From contig QIAA01000044.1 of assembly GCA_003224905.1 (NCBI GenBank), positions 1-56,941 on the forward strand: 56,941 bases of DNA, given 5' to 3'. Position numbers and translations under genes: made by a program. The number at the start of each line of letters is the position of its first letter. Within the stretch, counting starts at the first letter, position 1. Positions 46,352 through 54,713 of the stretch are shown piece by piece. The stretch comes from Acidobacteriota bacterium (GTDB lineage: Bacteria; Acidobacteriota; Terriglobia; Terriglobales; Acidobacteriaceae). Under the pieces are notes generated by a model. The model searched no databases. It was not told the origin of the DNA and saw nothing but the letters and a program-made list of their open reading frames with translations.

Positions 46352-48427
46352 CTACTTCTGCCCTGTGTCCTCGATAAGGACAACGTCACGGGTTTGGACA
46401 CCTCGACTGAAGACCAACTGTTTGGCGTCCGGGGACCAATCGAAACTGAACACGTCAACCCCGTGCAAATGGGTAATCTGGTGCAGTGTGCCATCGTCCA
46501 ATCGGAAGCTCCAAATGTTGTCGCCGTCTTTTCCACGATTGACGTACGTCAATTGGCGTCCGTCGGGGCTCCAGCGAATGCCGGCCGATAAAGAAACCGA
46601 GAGTGGTATGGGAAGCACCTTCCGCAATTGTTCGCCATTGGCTCCTATCATCGCTATGCTCTCCGGAAACTTCTGGGTGCTGAGTTGGTAGTCCGCATAG
46701 AACCCTGCAATCCATTTCCCGTCGGGCGAAATTACGGGTCGCTGCCAAAGCCTATTGTTCAATTCAATGGCTCGGCCTCCCTCTGACGCCACTCGCCACA
46801 GAGTTGTCCAGTGCTCCGAACCCATCGCCGTGAATGCAATCCATTTCCCCTCTGGGGAAAGCTGAGGAAACGATTCGCCGCTGGCCTTGACCACCATTCC
46901 CAGATTGCCGCCGTCGATATCCATTGTCCAAATAGCCGGACTGCCGCTCCGATCCGAGATCCACGCCACCCTTCGCCCATTCCTGGAAACCGTGTGGTCA
47001 TAGTTATTTGCGGTCAGCGTCAACTGTTTACGATTTGCACCGTGCGTATCGACGGTCCAGATACTCCTCCGCCCGTCCAACTCTTCCTCGAAGGCAATTC
47101 GGTCCTCTTGGGTCCACACCGGGGCGGACCAACCGCTCAATCCAGACACGATAAGGTCTGGATCTTGGGACCCCGTCGCGGGTATGCGCCAGATGCTACT
47201 GGAAAAACTGCTTTGTTCGACAGTCACAATTTGACGGGAGTCGGCAGAAACGCTTGCGCCCATTTGGCTGTTTAGCCCCTCCGTCACTTTTCGCTCGATT
47301 CCGTCCGGGTAAGAAACGTACCAGACGTGGAAGGTTCCTGACTCCGCTTCATCCCGGGCGCTCATGACCAGCCCGCGGCCGTTACCCAGCCAAGTCAGCT
47401 GTCTGACAAATCCCCAGGAATGGGCCGATAAAGTTTTCTGGGCCTGATCTGCAATGTGAACCTCGATGATCCGCGTATCGCTTCCTTTGGTGCTAGTAAC
47501 AGCGGAATCGGTATCGGTGCAAGCGATGATTTGGCCGTCGGGCGACCATGCCGGGTAGTCCAGCACCCTCGGAAGCTTGCGAGAAATGAGGTTCTGCTCG
47601 CCTCCGGCCTCGAGATCCGCAACGATCAATGAACTTTCGCTCGTCGTTTCGCGCACGAAGGCAATTTTCTTTCCGTCTGGCGACAACGTTATGGGCGAGT
47701 CAAGGCGGGCTTTCAACTCCTCCGACGATCCACCCATTACGGCGACTCGATAGAGCAGCGCGGGTTCCGCCCTTTCTGTTCGCACCACGTAATAGATCGT
47801 CTCGCTGTCGGGAGAGAAAGTGATTCCGATGTAACGGACCGCGTGTGGAGGCACAATCTCAATGTCATTCAAGGTGTTTGCCCGTCTTACGCGCAGCGAT
47901 TCCTGGCCGGCAGCCAGCGACGTATGGGCAATGTAGCGGCCGTCCGGCGAGATGGCTGCCTTGAAGGTTTGTCCATCGCCCGTAAGCCTGGTTGTCCTCG
48001 TCATGCCAAACGGCAAGCTGCTGGCCCGTTTGGGTCTGAGGCTCAGGAATACGACCACAGGGACGATAAACACCAGCACTGCATGGGCGACTGGGCGCGG
48101 GCTCAAGGAGCGAAGCCTGGTTAGGGAGGTCGATGTTGCCGATACTGGCGGCTGTGCAACGGGATTAGGCGAGTGGCCATTGTTCCCATTCTCTGGCGTT
48201 GCTGGAAGCTTGCGGCTGAGCGCCCAAGCGTCCAGTTCCGCTCGAGACGCGTAAACCGAACCCATCCGATCATGGAGGTGCCGGTGAACCGGCATTTCCT
48301 CCCGCTTCTCCCAGCGCTGGACGGTGGTCACGTCGCGCTTGAGGTAGGCCGCGATTTCCTTCCACGAGTCCAGCCGGTCTTCGGCCGTCTTCACCGGCGG
48401 CGGTGTGCCAACAGGTGATTCACCCAT
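46352..48427 (-). CDS. HTH / WD40 (TolB-like) propeller regulator with membrane segment
   Basis: A 691-residue protein. The N-terminal helix-turn-helix (LDSWKEIAAYLKRDVTTVQR, then WEKREEMPVHRH) resembles excisionase/MerR-like DNA-binding domains. Then come a membrane helix (~110, VAHAVLVFIVPVVVFLSL) and seven or more TolB/WD40 blades with SPDGRYIAH, SPDGKKIAF, SPDGKWIAG motifs. This layout is frequent in acidobacterial sensor-regulators; the signal is unknown. ATG 48427 is preferred because AGGAG lies seven bases upstream; the 87-residue extension of the longer frame has no family features. Confidence 0.85.
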   Translation of the reverse strand: MGESPVGTPPPVKTAEDRLDSWKEIAAYLKRDVTTVQRWEKREEMPVHRHLHDRMGSVYASRAELDAWALSRKLPATPENGNNGHSPNPVAQPPVSATSTSLTRLRSLSPRPVAHAVLVFIVPVVVFLSLRPKRASSLPFGMTRTTRLTGDGQTFKAAISPDGRYIAHTSLAAGQESLRVRRANTLNDIEIVPPHAVRYIGITFSPDSETIYYVVRTERAEPALLYRVAVMGGSSEELKARLDSPITLSPDGKKIAFVRETTSESSLIVADLEAGGEQNLISRKLPRVLDYPAWSPDGQIIACTDTDSAVTSTKGSDTRIIEVHIADQAQKTLSAHSWGFVRQLTWLGNGRGLVMSARDEAESGTFHVWYVSYPDGIERKVTEGLNSQMGASVSADSRQIVTVEQSSFSSSIWRIPATGSQDPDLIVSGLSGWSAPVWTQEDRIAFEEELDGRRSIWTVDTHGANRKQLTLTANNYDHTVSRNGRRVAWISDRSGSPAIWTMDIDGGNLGMVVKASGESFPQLSPEGKWIAFTAMGSEHWTTLWRVASEGGRAIELNNRLWQRPVISPDGKWIAGFYADYQLSTQKFPESIAMIGANGEQLRKVLPIPLSVSLSAGIRWSPDGRQLTYVNRGKDGDNIWSFRLDDGTLHQITHLHGVDVFSFDWSPDAKQLVFSRGVQTRDVVLIEDTGQK

Positions 48428-48707
48428 CGCGTGCTCCTGATTGGTCCGCAGTGGTCGCGAGCCAGGGGCACCCGATTGTATCCCCGTTAGGGGCAACGGC
48501 AAAGCACGGTATTCGACGGCACGGCGGCAATTCCGTACATTCCCGTTTGACGTCACCTGCCAGGGTGCCCGAATGTGTCGGTAAGTCTTCCCCGCAATGC
48601 CAAGAAAACCAAGAAAACAAGGAGACTCAAAAATGCGAAGAAGATCAACGTGGGTGGTACTGTTCAGCGCCGCGATCACTGTCACGGCCCTCTATCAGCC
48701 TAAAAAG

Positions 48708-48742
48708 GGCAATAATTGACTAGACTCATCCACGGGTCTAAG
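48708..48742 (+). repeat. Left terminal inverted repeat of the IS1595 element
   Basis: Begins GGCAATAATTGACTAG and contains CATCCACGGGT. It pairs with the right end at 50858-50892 over 35 bp, with mismatches only at six or so positions. The conserved block ATCCACGGGT is probably the transposase-binding part. Confidence 0.9.
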
Positions 48743-48887
48743 ATCAATTTTGCCGATCAACCACAACCTTCAACCATGAAGGAGATTGATCGTGCAAGCG
48801 CCCTATGCAGTGGATTCATCTGTTCGAAAGTCTTCCGCGAGAGGAATACTGCGTCTGTTTCACCCTCCCTCCAGCCGAGGCAGGAAG

Positions 48888-49718
48888 GTGACTATCGTGC
48901 TTCATGGTTATTTTGACGGCAGTGGAACTCACGAGGATTCCAACGTGCTCTCCATTGCCGGTTTCATCGGCGAAGAGGACGCCTTTGTCGATCTAGATCG
49001 GAAATGGGATGAAGTATTGGACAACCCTCGATGGCCCACACGGTTGTCAGAGTTTCACATGGTTGACTGCGTGCATGGCGATGGAGAATTCCTTAAGGGC
49101 GGATGGACCTATCCAGAAAGGTTGGCTCTGTACGGCGACTTCACGCAGGTTATCGTCGGAGCTTGCGCAACAGGCACAATTCTTCCCATCGGTGCCGCAA
49201 CCGTAACTGGAATCTTCAAGCAAATTGCGGAGGCCGACCTTGATCTTCTGAAGGCTGAAGCGCTCGGCACTCCATTCGATCTGACTTTCCAATTGCTACT
49301 TCAGCAGATACTTCATAGGGCTAGTGAGCGATGGCCGAACGAAACGCTCGGATTGTTGTATGACAAAGGGAACAAGCCAGAGGCGGATCGCTTCGGTGCG
49401 CTGTGTAATGAGTATGCGGCCCGATTTCACGCAGGAGATATCCTGCATTCTTGGGGGCAGGCCGACAGTAAGCAATTCACTCCCCTTCAGGCCGCCGATT
49501 TATTCGCTTTTGGCACGTTGCACCTTGCCCAGTTAAACCACTTCCCACGCGAAGCGGAGCCGTATTTCCCCACGATTCCGGCATTTTGGAACATGCTATT
49601 GAAGATCGCGGCGGACGGCGGTATATACGACCTGGAGGCGCTCAACAAGTTGCTTCCGAAGGTTAGAGCAAAAGAGCGAATGCCCACCAAGCAGGAGTTA
49701 CATGACAACAAGTACTGA
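48888..49718 (+). CDS. DUF3800 protein (IS passenger gene)
   Basis: A 276-residue protein of the DUF3800 family, marked by the N-terminal YFDGSGTHEDSNVLSIAGFIG (~5-25), a conserved Asp and Ser/Thr pattern, and a second acidic region ADSKQFTPLQAADLFAF (~220). The fold is thought to be RNase H-like, so a nuclease role is possible; no activity is established. GTG 48888 (GAGG seven bases before) is preferred; GTG 48792 with AAGGAG at seven bases is a real alternative that adds 32 unconserved residues. The gene lies inside the IS1595 element, in opposite orientation to the transposase. Confidence 0.75.
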   Translation: MTIVLHGYFDGSGTHEDSNVLSIAGFIGEEDAFVDLDRKWDEVLDNPRWPTRLSEFHMVDCVHGDGEFLKGGWTYPERLALYGDFTQVIVGACATGTILPIGAATVTGIFKQIAEADLDLLKAEALGTPFDLTFQLLLQQILHRASERWPNETLGLLYDKGNKPEADRFGALCNEYAARFHAGDILHSWGQADSKQFTPLQAADLFAFGTLHLAQLNHFPREAEPYFPTIPAFWNMLLKIAADGGIYDLEALNKLLPKVRAKERMPTKQELHDNKY

Positions 49719-49869
49719 AGCCGAAAAATTCGACGCAACGGTTCGTAAGGTTCTCTCTGTATCACACGATGAGCTAAAGCGCCGCGAGAAAACATGGAAG
49801 CGTAATCGCACGCGGCGCAAGCGGGCTAAGGCTTTGCGCGAAGCCCGCGTTTCAGGCGATAAGGATTAG
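49702..49869 (+). CDS. Small basic protein encoded with DUF3800 (IS passenger gene)
   Basis: A 55-residue protein too short to stand out by length. ATG 49702 overlaps the end of the DUF3800 gene by 17 bp, so translation is coupled. TEAEKFDATVRKVLSVSHDE is followed by a very basic helix KRREKTWKRNRTRRKRAK. I recall similar small proteins beside DUF3800 genes; no function is known. It could be a nucleic-acid-binding partner or a toxin-antitoxin component; both are guesses. Its stop overlaps the convergent transposase stop. Confidence 0.65.
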   Translation: MTTSTEAEKFDATVRKVLSVSHDELKRREKTWKRNRTRRKRAKALREARVSGDKD

Positions 49870-50831
49870 AATGCGGGCGTTTCGCAGAGTTTACCAGTGA
49901 GTCCGGCGAAGGTGAGCCGCTTGCCGATGATCTTGCGGACGATCATGTCAAAGCGGTCGGAGTCAGTCACTTTGTTCTCTTGGTTGCCGCGATTGTTGTA
50001 GCGGAACATTTGCTCATCGAGGTAGCGAAATAGATGGAAAGGCTCAACACTAACGTAGGTGCCAGAGATGCCGCGCTTGAGCAAGCTCCAGAAGTTCTCA
50101 AGGCCATTAGTGTGAACCTGCCCGTCGACGTACTTTTCGGCATGGTCGATAACTTTGTGAGCGTATTCTTGCGCGAGTCCGTCATAGGACTGCAGGGCAT
50201 CGGAGTACAGCGCGGAACCCGCTTCGACATGCTTCTTAACTTCAACTTGAAGAGCAGCGCGCTTCCGGTCAGAAATGACAGCAGTGCGAATCTTTCCGCC
50301 GCGCTCCAATGCTCCGAACACGATGGTCTTGTCTTTGCCGCCAGTACCAGTGATGCGGCGCTCCCGCTTATCAAGGTGCATGTTCCGAGCCTTGCCGCCG
50401 ATAAAGGTTTCATCCACTTCAACGTGACCGCTCAGTTTGTTCCCAGAGGTTTCGTCCTGCATGGCGAGACGAATGCGATGGAGCATGAACCATGCGGACT
50501 TCTGGGTGACCTTAACATCCTTGGCGATTTCGTAGCTGCTGATTCCATTTTTGCAGTTAGTGACCATCCACATTGCCATGAGCCATTTGTCGAGCGGGAT
50601 GGCGGAATCTTCCATGATGGTTCCGACCTTAATGGAGAACTGGCGTTTGGAATGATGGCTGCTGCACTGCCAGATGCGGCGATCTGCGTTGAACTTGACC
50701 TTATCCGAGTTACAGGTAGGGCAGATCACGCGGCCATCGGGCCAGCGGCGATTTGCTAAGTAGTCAATGCAGTTGTTCGGATTAGAGAAGTAAACTACGG
50801 CCTCTTGAAGGCTCTTTGGTTCAGTAGTCAT
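49866..50831 (-). CDS. IS1595-family transposase (ISXO2-like)
   Basis: A 321-residue transposase. A zinc ribbon (CPTCNSDKVKFNADRRIWQC) comes first, then the helix-turn-helix region GISSYEIAKDVKVTQKSAWF, then the ISXO2-like catalytic domain: GHVEVDETFIGGK (Asp ~140), ALYSDALQSYDG (Asp ~215), and HTNGLENFWSLLKRG (Asn/Glu ~250), the DDN/E-type triad. The frame is open with no stops. ATG 50831 has GGAG six bases upstream. The first 30 residues (LQEAVVYFSNPNNCIDYLAN) are the family's usual start. Confidence 0.95.
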   Translation of the reverse strand: MTTEPKSLQEAVVYFSNPNNCIDYLANRRWPDGRVICPTCNSDKVKFNADRRIWQCSSHHSKRQFSIKVGTIMEDSAIPLDKWLMAMWMVTNCKNGISSYEIAKDVKVTQKSAWFMLHRIRLAMQDETSGNKLSGHVEVDETFIGGKARNMHLDKRERRITGTGGKDKTIVFGALERGGKIRTAVISDRKRAALQVEVKKHVEAGSALYSDALQSYDGLAQEYAHKVIDHAEKYVDGQVHTNGLENFWSLLKRGISGTYVSVEPFHLFRYLDEQMFRYNNRGNQENKVTDSDRFDMIVRKIIGKRLTFAGLTGKLCETPAF

Positions 50832-50857
50832 CTTATTCTCCACGAACAAGATGCTAG

Positions 50858-50892
50858 CCTAAACCCGTGGATGTGTCAAGTAATTTATTGCC
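50858..50892 (-). repeat. Right terminal inverted repeat of the IS1595 element
   Basis: On the minus strand it begins GGCAATAAATTACTTG and contains ATCCACGGGT, matching the left end over 35 bp. It is followed directly by the right copy of the 8-bp target duplication. Confidence 0.9.
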
Positions 50893-51474
50893 CTAAAAAG
50901 GTCCATGCGACGCCGGCTCAAGGATTCACGAGCACCACGCTCGCCCAGGGCCGGTTCGGCGAAATCGATGTCTTTAACCGTTTCCTTCCGCCGGGTGCCC
51001 CTGTGAGCAAGCTCTGGCTGTCGTGGCAGAAGACGAAGGGATCGTCAGACGGGTCTGTCCTGAACAATGTTTGGCAGCCGGGAGGAAGCACAGGCTGGCA
51101 CTCGCACCCGGGCCATACCCTCGTCATTGTCACGGCAGGAGCAGTCACTCAGTATCAAAGCAACGATCCCAGCTGCACGCCGAAAGTGTACACAGCGGGC
51201 ATGGCGTTTGTTGACGCCGGTGGTGACCACGCGCACATCGTTCGAAACGAAGGCACCGAGGTGGCACAAGTCATCGCCGTCCGCCTCGTTCCGGCAGGTC
51301 AGCCGGGCCGCATCGACGTTGCAGACCCGGGAAACTGCCCCTTCTAACCGGGACGGACGATTCGACGCCATAGCGAGGGTCCCTCGACGCGAGCGCTGGC
51401 TTCATCCCATGTGGACGACCAGCGCAGCGCGTTCGTAGCCATCAGCACAAGAAAAGCTGGGGAGGAAAATTGAC

Positions 51475-51618
51475 ATGCGACAAATCGTCAAATTGACCCT
51501 GTTCTGCCTGGCGCTCAGCCCGCTGCTATTTGCCGCCACCTCCCCTGGGATTATTGACGCCGGAGTGCGCTCCGGACGAGTCTCGATCCAACCTTGTGGC
51601 TGTGGCGCCACGGGTTGA
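51475..51618 (+). CDS. Possible 47-residue secreted peptide
   Basis: ATG 51475 has GGGAGG upstream (10-base spacing). The peptide opens with a good signal sequence (MRQIVKLTLFCLALSPLLFA) and then a short tail ending CGCGATG. It may be a real small secreted peptide or the 5' piece of a lost gene; the tail shows no family. It lies between the cupin gene and arsR. Confidence 0.3.
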   Translation: MRQIVKLTLFCLALSPLLFAATSPGIIDAGVRSGRVSIQPCGCGATG

Positions 51619-51632
51619 CCTTGACAATAACC

Positions 51633-51658
51633 CATATTTCTGCAAACATCGAAATATG
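51633..51658 (+). promoter_or_regulatory. ArsR-type operator overlapping the arsR start codon
   Basis: An 8-bp perfect dyad CATATTTC (51633-51640) and GAAATATG (51651-51658) separated by ten bases. The last three bases are the ATG of arsR. AT-rich dyads of this spacing are typical ArsR operators. A TTGACA hexamer at 51621-51626 is a likely -35 box, so a bound repressor would block the promoter or the start. Confidence 0.65.
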
Positions 51659-52012
51659 GTGAGCGTCACCGCAAAGAGAACACCCGAGCAGGTAACCAAA
51701 TACGCCGACATGTTCTCCGCCATGGGCACCGAGCCCCGACTCCGCATCATGCAACTCCTCTTGTCCGCTCATCCCGATGGTCTTGTCGTCGGCGAGATAC
51801 AAGAAGAACTCGATATCCCAAATTCCACTTTGTCTCACCATCTCGACAAGCTAAGAAATGAAGGCTTGGTCTGCGTCCAGCGCGAGAGCACATTCCTTCG
51901 CTACAGCGCGAACACCGAGTCGCTGCAAGAGTTATTGCAATTCTTATACGCGGAATGTTGCACCCGCAACAAAGCTCTCAGGCCGCAGGATGTGATTCAC
52001 ATTTGCAAATAG
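51656..52012 (+). CDS. arsR: ArsR-family metalloregulator
   Basis: A 118-residue winged-helix repressor: YADMFSAMGTEPRLRIMQLL (helix 1-2), GEIQEELDIPNSTLSHHLDKLRNEG (recognition helix), and QRESTFLRYSANTESL (wing). The usual ELCVC arsenic site of the E. coli type is absent; the Cys pair AECCTRNK near the C-terminus could bind arsenite. The start at 51656 sits in the operator dyad. First gene of the arsR-arsM-arsC operon, so arsenite or another metalloid should release it. Confidence 0.9.
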   Translation: MVSVTAKRTPEQVTKYADMFSAMGTEPRLRIMQLLLSAHPDGLVVGEIQEELDIPNSTLSHHLDKLRNEGLVCVQRESTFLRYSANTESLQELLQFLYAECCTRNKALRPQDVIHICK

Positions 52013-52022
52013 GGGAAAAACC

Positions 52023-52859
52023 ATGAGCGCTACCGACATCAGGGAAGTAGTCAAAGAAAAGTACGGCCAGGCAGCCCTCCGCGCAAAAAACGCTAGATGT
52101 TCCGACACCATCGGCCCCTGCTGCGATCCAATCACCTCCAACCTGTACGACCTCTCGCAGATAAATCAAATCCCCGCAGAAGCCCTGCACGCTTCTCTAG
52201 GCTGCGGCAATCCAACCGCTTTGGCGCAGCTGAACCCCGGCGAGATTGTTCTCGACCTCGGTTCCGGCGGCGGTATTGACGTCCTCCTTTCCGCCCGCCG
52301 TGTCGGCGCTACCGGCAAAGCCTATGGCCTCGACATGACCGACGAAATGCTTGCCCTGGCAAACCAGAACAAGCGCAAAGCGGGAGCCGAAAACGTGGAG
52401 TTTCTCAAGGGTGAGATCGAGCACATCCCGCTGCCCGACAACTCCGTAGACGTGATCATCTCCAACTGCGTGATCAATCTCTCTGCCGACAAGGCTCAGG
52501 TCTTGCGCGAAGCCTTCCGAGTCCTCAAGCCCGGCGGCCGCTTCGCCGTATCCGATGTCGTCACCCGCGGCGAAATCAAACCCGAAATTCGCAGCAGCGT
52601 GCTTCTCTGGGTCGGCTGCGTCGCCGGAGCCCTCGACGAAGTCGACTACCGGCACAAGCTCTCCGCAGCCGGTTTTGAGCAGATCGAAATCGAGCCAACC
52701 CGAATTTATCGCGTAGAAGATGCTCGCGAGCTTCTCTCAGCCGCCAAAATCGACGTGGACTCCATCGCCCCCGAAGTAGACGGCAAATTCCTGAGCGCCT
52801 TCGTGCGTGCCGTAAAACCGCGCTCCCAGGCGTGCTGTGGACCCAGCTGCTGCAACTGA
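52023..52859 (+). CDS. arsM: Arsenite S-adenosylmethionine methyltransferase ArsM
   Basis: A 278-residue SAM methyltransferase. Motif I is [19 protein letters not shown]; three Cys residues needed for As(III) binding are seen in [15 protein letters not shown] and [11 protein letters not shown]-terminal Cys-rich tail (CCGPSCCN) adds possible metal-binding sites. It turns arsenite into methylated species that leave the cell. It starts ten bases after arsR and is followed 13 bases later by arsC. Confidence 0.93.
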   Translation: MSATDIREVVKEKYGQAALRAKNARCSDTIGPCCDPITSNLYDLSQINQIPAEALHASLGCGNPTALAQLNPGEIVLDLGSGGGIDVLLSARRVGATGKAYGLDMTDEMLALANQNKRKAGAENVEFLKGEIEHIPLPDNSVDVIISNCVINLSADKAQVLREAFRVLKPGGRFAVSDVVTRGEIKPEIRSSVLLWVGCVAGALDEVDYRHKLSAAGFEQIEIEPTRIYRVEDARELLSAAKIDVDSIAPEVDGKFLSAFVRAVKPRSQACCGPSCCN

Positions 52860-52872
52860 CGCAAGGGGAAAC

Positions 52873-53364
52873 ATGCAAGCCCACTACAACGTCCTCTTCC
52901 TCTGCACCGGCAATTCAGCCCGTTCCATCATGGCGGAGGCGACCCTGAACTTCAAAGGCCGGCCCACCTTCACCGCATACAGCGCCGGAAGCCATCCCTC
53001 AGGAGCCGTCCGCCCGCAGGCGCTCAAGCAGCTCGAAGCCGCCCACATGCCCACCAACGCCCTTCGCAGCAAGAGCTGGGACGAGTTCGCCAAACCCGGT
53101 GCCCCGAAACTCGATTTTGTCTTCACCGTCTGTGACAACGCCGCCCAAGAAGTTTGCCCCGTATGGCCCGGACAGCCAATGACCGCTCACTGGGGAGTCG
53201 CTGACCCCGCCGCAGTTTCCGGAAGCCAGAAAGACATCGAGCGCGCCTTCCGCGACGCCTTCACCACTCTCGACCGCAGGATCAGCCTGTTCCTGTGCCT
53301 TCCTCTATCCAGCATTGACAAGCTCAAAATCCAAACCGAACTCGATAAGATCGGCCGCCAATGA
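52873..53364 (+). CDS. arsC: Arsenate reductase (low-molecular-weight phosphatase type)
   Basis: A 163-residue LMW-PTP-fold arsenate reductase. The P-loop FLCTGNSARS carries the first catalytic Cys, and a second Cys in FVFTVCDNAAQEVCP follows, as in thioredoxin-coupled ArsC. DPAAVSG holds the Asp of the DPA motif. It reduces arsenate to arsenite, which ArsM then methylates. ATG 52873 has AAGGGGA upstream; the longer frame is inside arsM. No arsenite efflux pump gene follows in the window. Confidence 0.93.
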   Translation: MQAHYNVLFLCTGNSARSIMAEATLNFKGRPTFTAYSAGSHPSGAVRPQALKQLEAAHMPTNALRSKSWDEFAKPGAPKLDFVFTVCDNAAQEVCPVWPGQPMTAHWGVADPAAVSGSQKDIERAFRDAFTTLDRRISLFLCLPLSSIDKLKIQTELDKIGRQ

Positions 53365-53796
53365 AACGCAATTCGGTGTCGCCGTTGCGAAACCTCGAAA
53401 CGAACGCGATATTACCGAACCGTTAACGCCTTCCGCTTTACAGAACAAGCTGCGGTCTCAGCGAGACGATCTCAACCTCGTAAGCCCTCTCTTTTCCTGT
53501 TCCTGTTCCAACTTCCGAACAAAACGCCCGCTCCGCCCGCCCACCCGCGCTCCTCGCCCCATCCAGCGCCAATAACCCTACCGTCAATCGAGCATCGACT
53601 GTATTGACCCCACCTGCTCTCCGTCCTACAGTGCCTCCGTCCGCGTCGTTCTTTGTAATGATCGGCGACTCACGCTGTAAGGGTCGACCTCGCAGTCCCC
53701 CTTCTCCGAGACCCTCGAGCCTCTCCCGCTCCCCGGTTGTGTCGCTTGTCAGGTAAACATCGGCCCCATCGCGACTCATGAAAGGAGTCTCTGCCC
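53365..53796. other. Intergenic region after arsC
   Basis: About 430 bp without a supported gene. Open frames of 86-113 residues exist on both strands but read as low-complexity Arg/Pro/Gly sequence. The right end should contain the promoter of the PEP-CTERM gene; no clear sigma-54 or other motif is seen. Confidence 0.5.
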
Positions 53797-54630
53797 ATGA
53801 GGAGCCTATTTCGCCGTGGGATCCACTTCCTGCTCATCGCCCTCGCCGCATTCGTACTCTCTATTCAGGCGAGCGCCGATACCGTCAACCTCGGCACCGA
53901 TTACCTCCAGACTCTTCCCGGGACGTTCTTCAACTTCACTCTCCCCGGCCTCGGCACCGTACCAGTGCCATTCATGGGCAATCCCATCGGACCAGGCAAC
54001 ACTGACACCATCGTGGAGCGACTGGCCAACGCCACCGTCACACCCGGAGGCTCCGGCGACACCATCCCCATCAAGTTGGTAGCGCTTTCCCTGCAGAGCA
54101 CCTCCCCCGTCGACGTCGGTGGCACATTCTTCAATGTCTTCGTCACCCTGGATCCCACCAAGCTCTCCAAGAACACAGGCTTCATGACGATCTTAGAGAA
54201 CGCGCCCGGAACCGGCGGCACCTTCAGCTCGATCTTTACTGTCTTCTTCCAGGCTAAGTTCGTTCCCGTAGGAGGAGGAACTGGATTCTCGGTCTTCTCC
54301 AGCCTCGTTCTGCAAAACGGTGTTCCAGGTTCGGGAGTGGGAGCAGCTTGGATATCCACATTCCCTCCCGGTTTTGTGCAGGTAACAGGCCCGTGTGGAG
54401 ATCAAGACGCCAACGTTCACACTGGATGCCCAGCCGGGCACCTGGATTTCTTTCCAATCCTGATCAAGGAGAAACATCCCAGCGGAGCCGGCAGACATGT
54501 CGTGAGGCCGGCATGTTCCCTGACCGAACCTTGTCCTCCGATTGTCCCTGAACCGGCAACGCTCACACTGTTCGCCACCGGGATGGGAATGACTGGCCTA
54601 CTCGGGCTGAGAAGACGGCGACGAAACTGA
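53797..54630 (+). CDS. PEP-CTERM exported protein
   Basis: A 277-residue protein with signal peptide (IHFLLIALAAFVLSIQASA) and a C-terminal sorting tag VPEPATLTLFATGMGMTGLL followed by basic RRRRRN. The tag (PEP motif, membrane helix, Arg cluster) sends the protein to exosortase, which is not in this window. The middle is beta-rich (TVPVPFMGNPIGPGNTDTIV) without a named domain; it may be an EPS-associated matrix protein. Start ATG 53797 has AAAGGAG upstream. Confidence 0.88.
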   Translation: MRSLFRRGIHFLLIALAAFVLSIQASADTVNLGTDYLQTLPGTFFNFTLPGLGTVPVPFMGNPIGPGNTDTIVERLANATVTPGGSGDTIPIKLVALSLQSTSPVDVGGTFFNVFVTLDPTKLSKNTGFMTILENAPGTGGTFSSIFTVFFQAKFVPVGGGTGFSVFSSLVLQNGVPGSGVGAAWISTFPPGFVQVTGPCGDQDANVHTGCPAGHLDFFPILIKEKHPSGAGRHVVRPACSLTEPCPPIVPEPATLTLFATGMGMTGLLGLRRRRRN

Positions 54631-54713
54631 CTGAAGGTGGCTGTCTCACGGCGTTCGCGAATAGTCGACTGGCCACCCTACGCTTTGACGGTGTGTTCGA
54701 GAAGGAGAATCTC

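Larger units (their letters stand above)
48700..50900. mobile_element. IS1595-family insertion sequence with passenger genes
   Basis: The element runs 48708-50892 (2,185 bp) between 8-bp target duplications CTAAAAAG (48700-48707 and 50893-50900). IS1595 elements are known to make 8-bp duplications. Its ends are 35-bp imperfect inverted repeats beginning GGCAATAA (about 29 of 35 identical). Inside are a DUF3800 gene, a 55-residue gene and, convergent to them, the transposase. Intact ends, duplication and open transposase frame suggest a recent insertion. The exact outer edge is ambiguous by 1-2 bases because the target reads CCTAAAAAGG on both sides. Confidence 0.93.
48633..51347 (+). pseudogene. 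Secreted cupin-domain protein, interrupted by an IS1595 element
   Basis: The 5' part (48633-48707; MRRRSTWVVLFSAAITVTAL then YQPKK) and the 3' part (50901-51347; VHATPAQGFTSTTLAQGRF and onward) are one gene split by the IS. Without the element and one copy of its target duplication they form one uninterrupted 173-residue frame: a signal peptide ending near VHA, then a cupin with PGGSTGWHSHPGHTLVIVTAG (metal-binding His cluster) and GGDHAHIVRNEG. The joining codons KK|V are intact, which excludes chance. Start ATG 48633 has AAGGAG eight bases upstream. In the current state only a 25-codon peptide would be made from the native start before the element. Confidence 0.9.

Noticed and set aside
50805..51347. 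Stand-alone 180-residue cupin gene starting inside the IS
   Set aside because: The first ~30 residues read through the transposase end and the IS inverted repeat; the true N-terminus is the signal peptide at 48633.
53438..53779. 113-residue minus-strand frame upstream of the PEP-CTERM gene
   Set aside because: Low-complexity Gly/Arg/Glu sequence without a ribosome site or family features; it would also cover the expected promoter.
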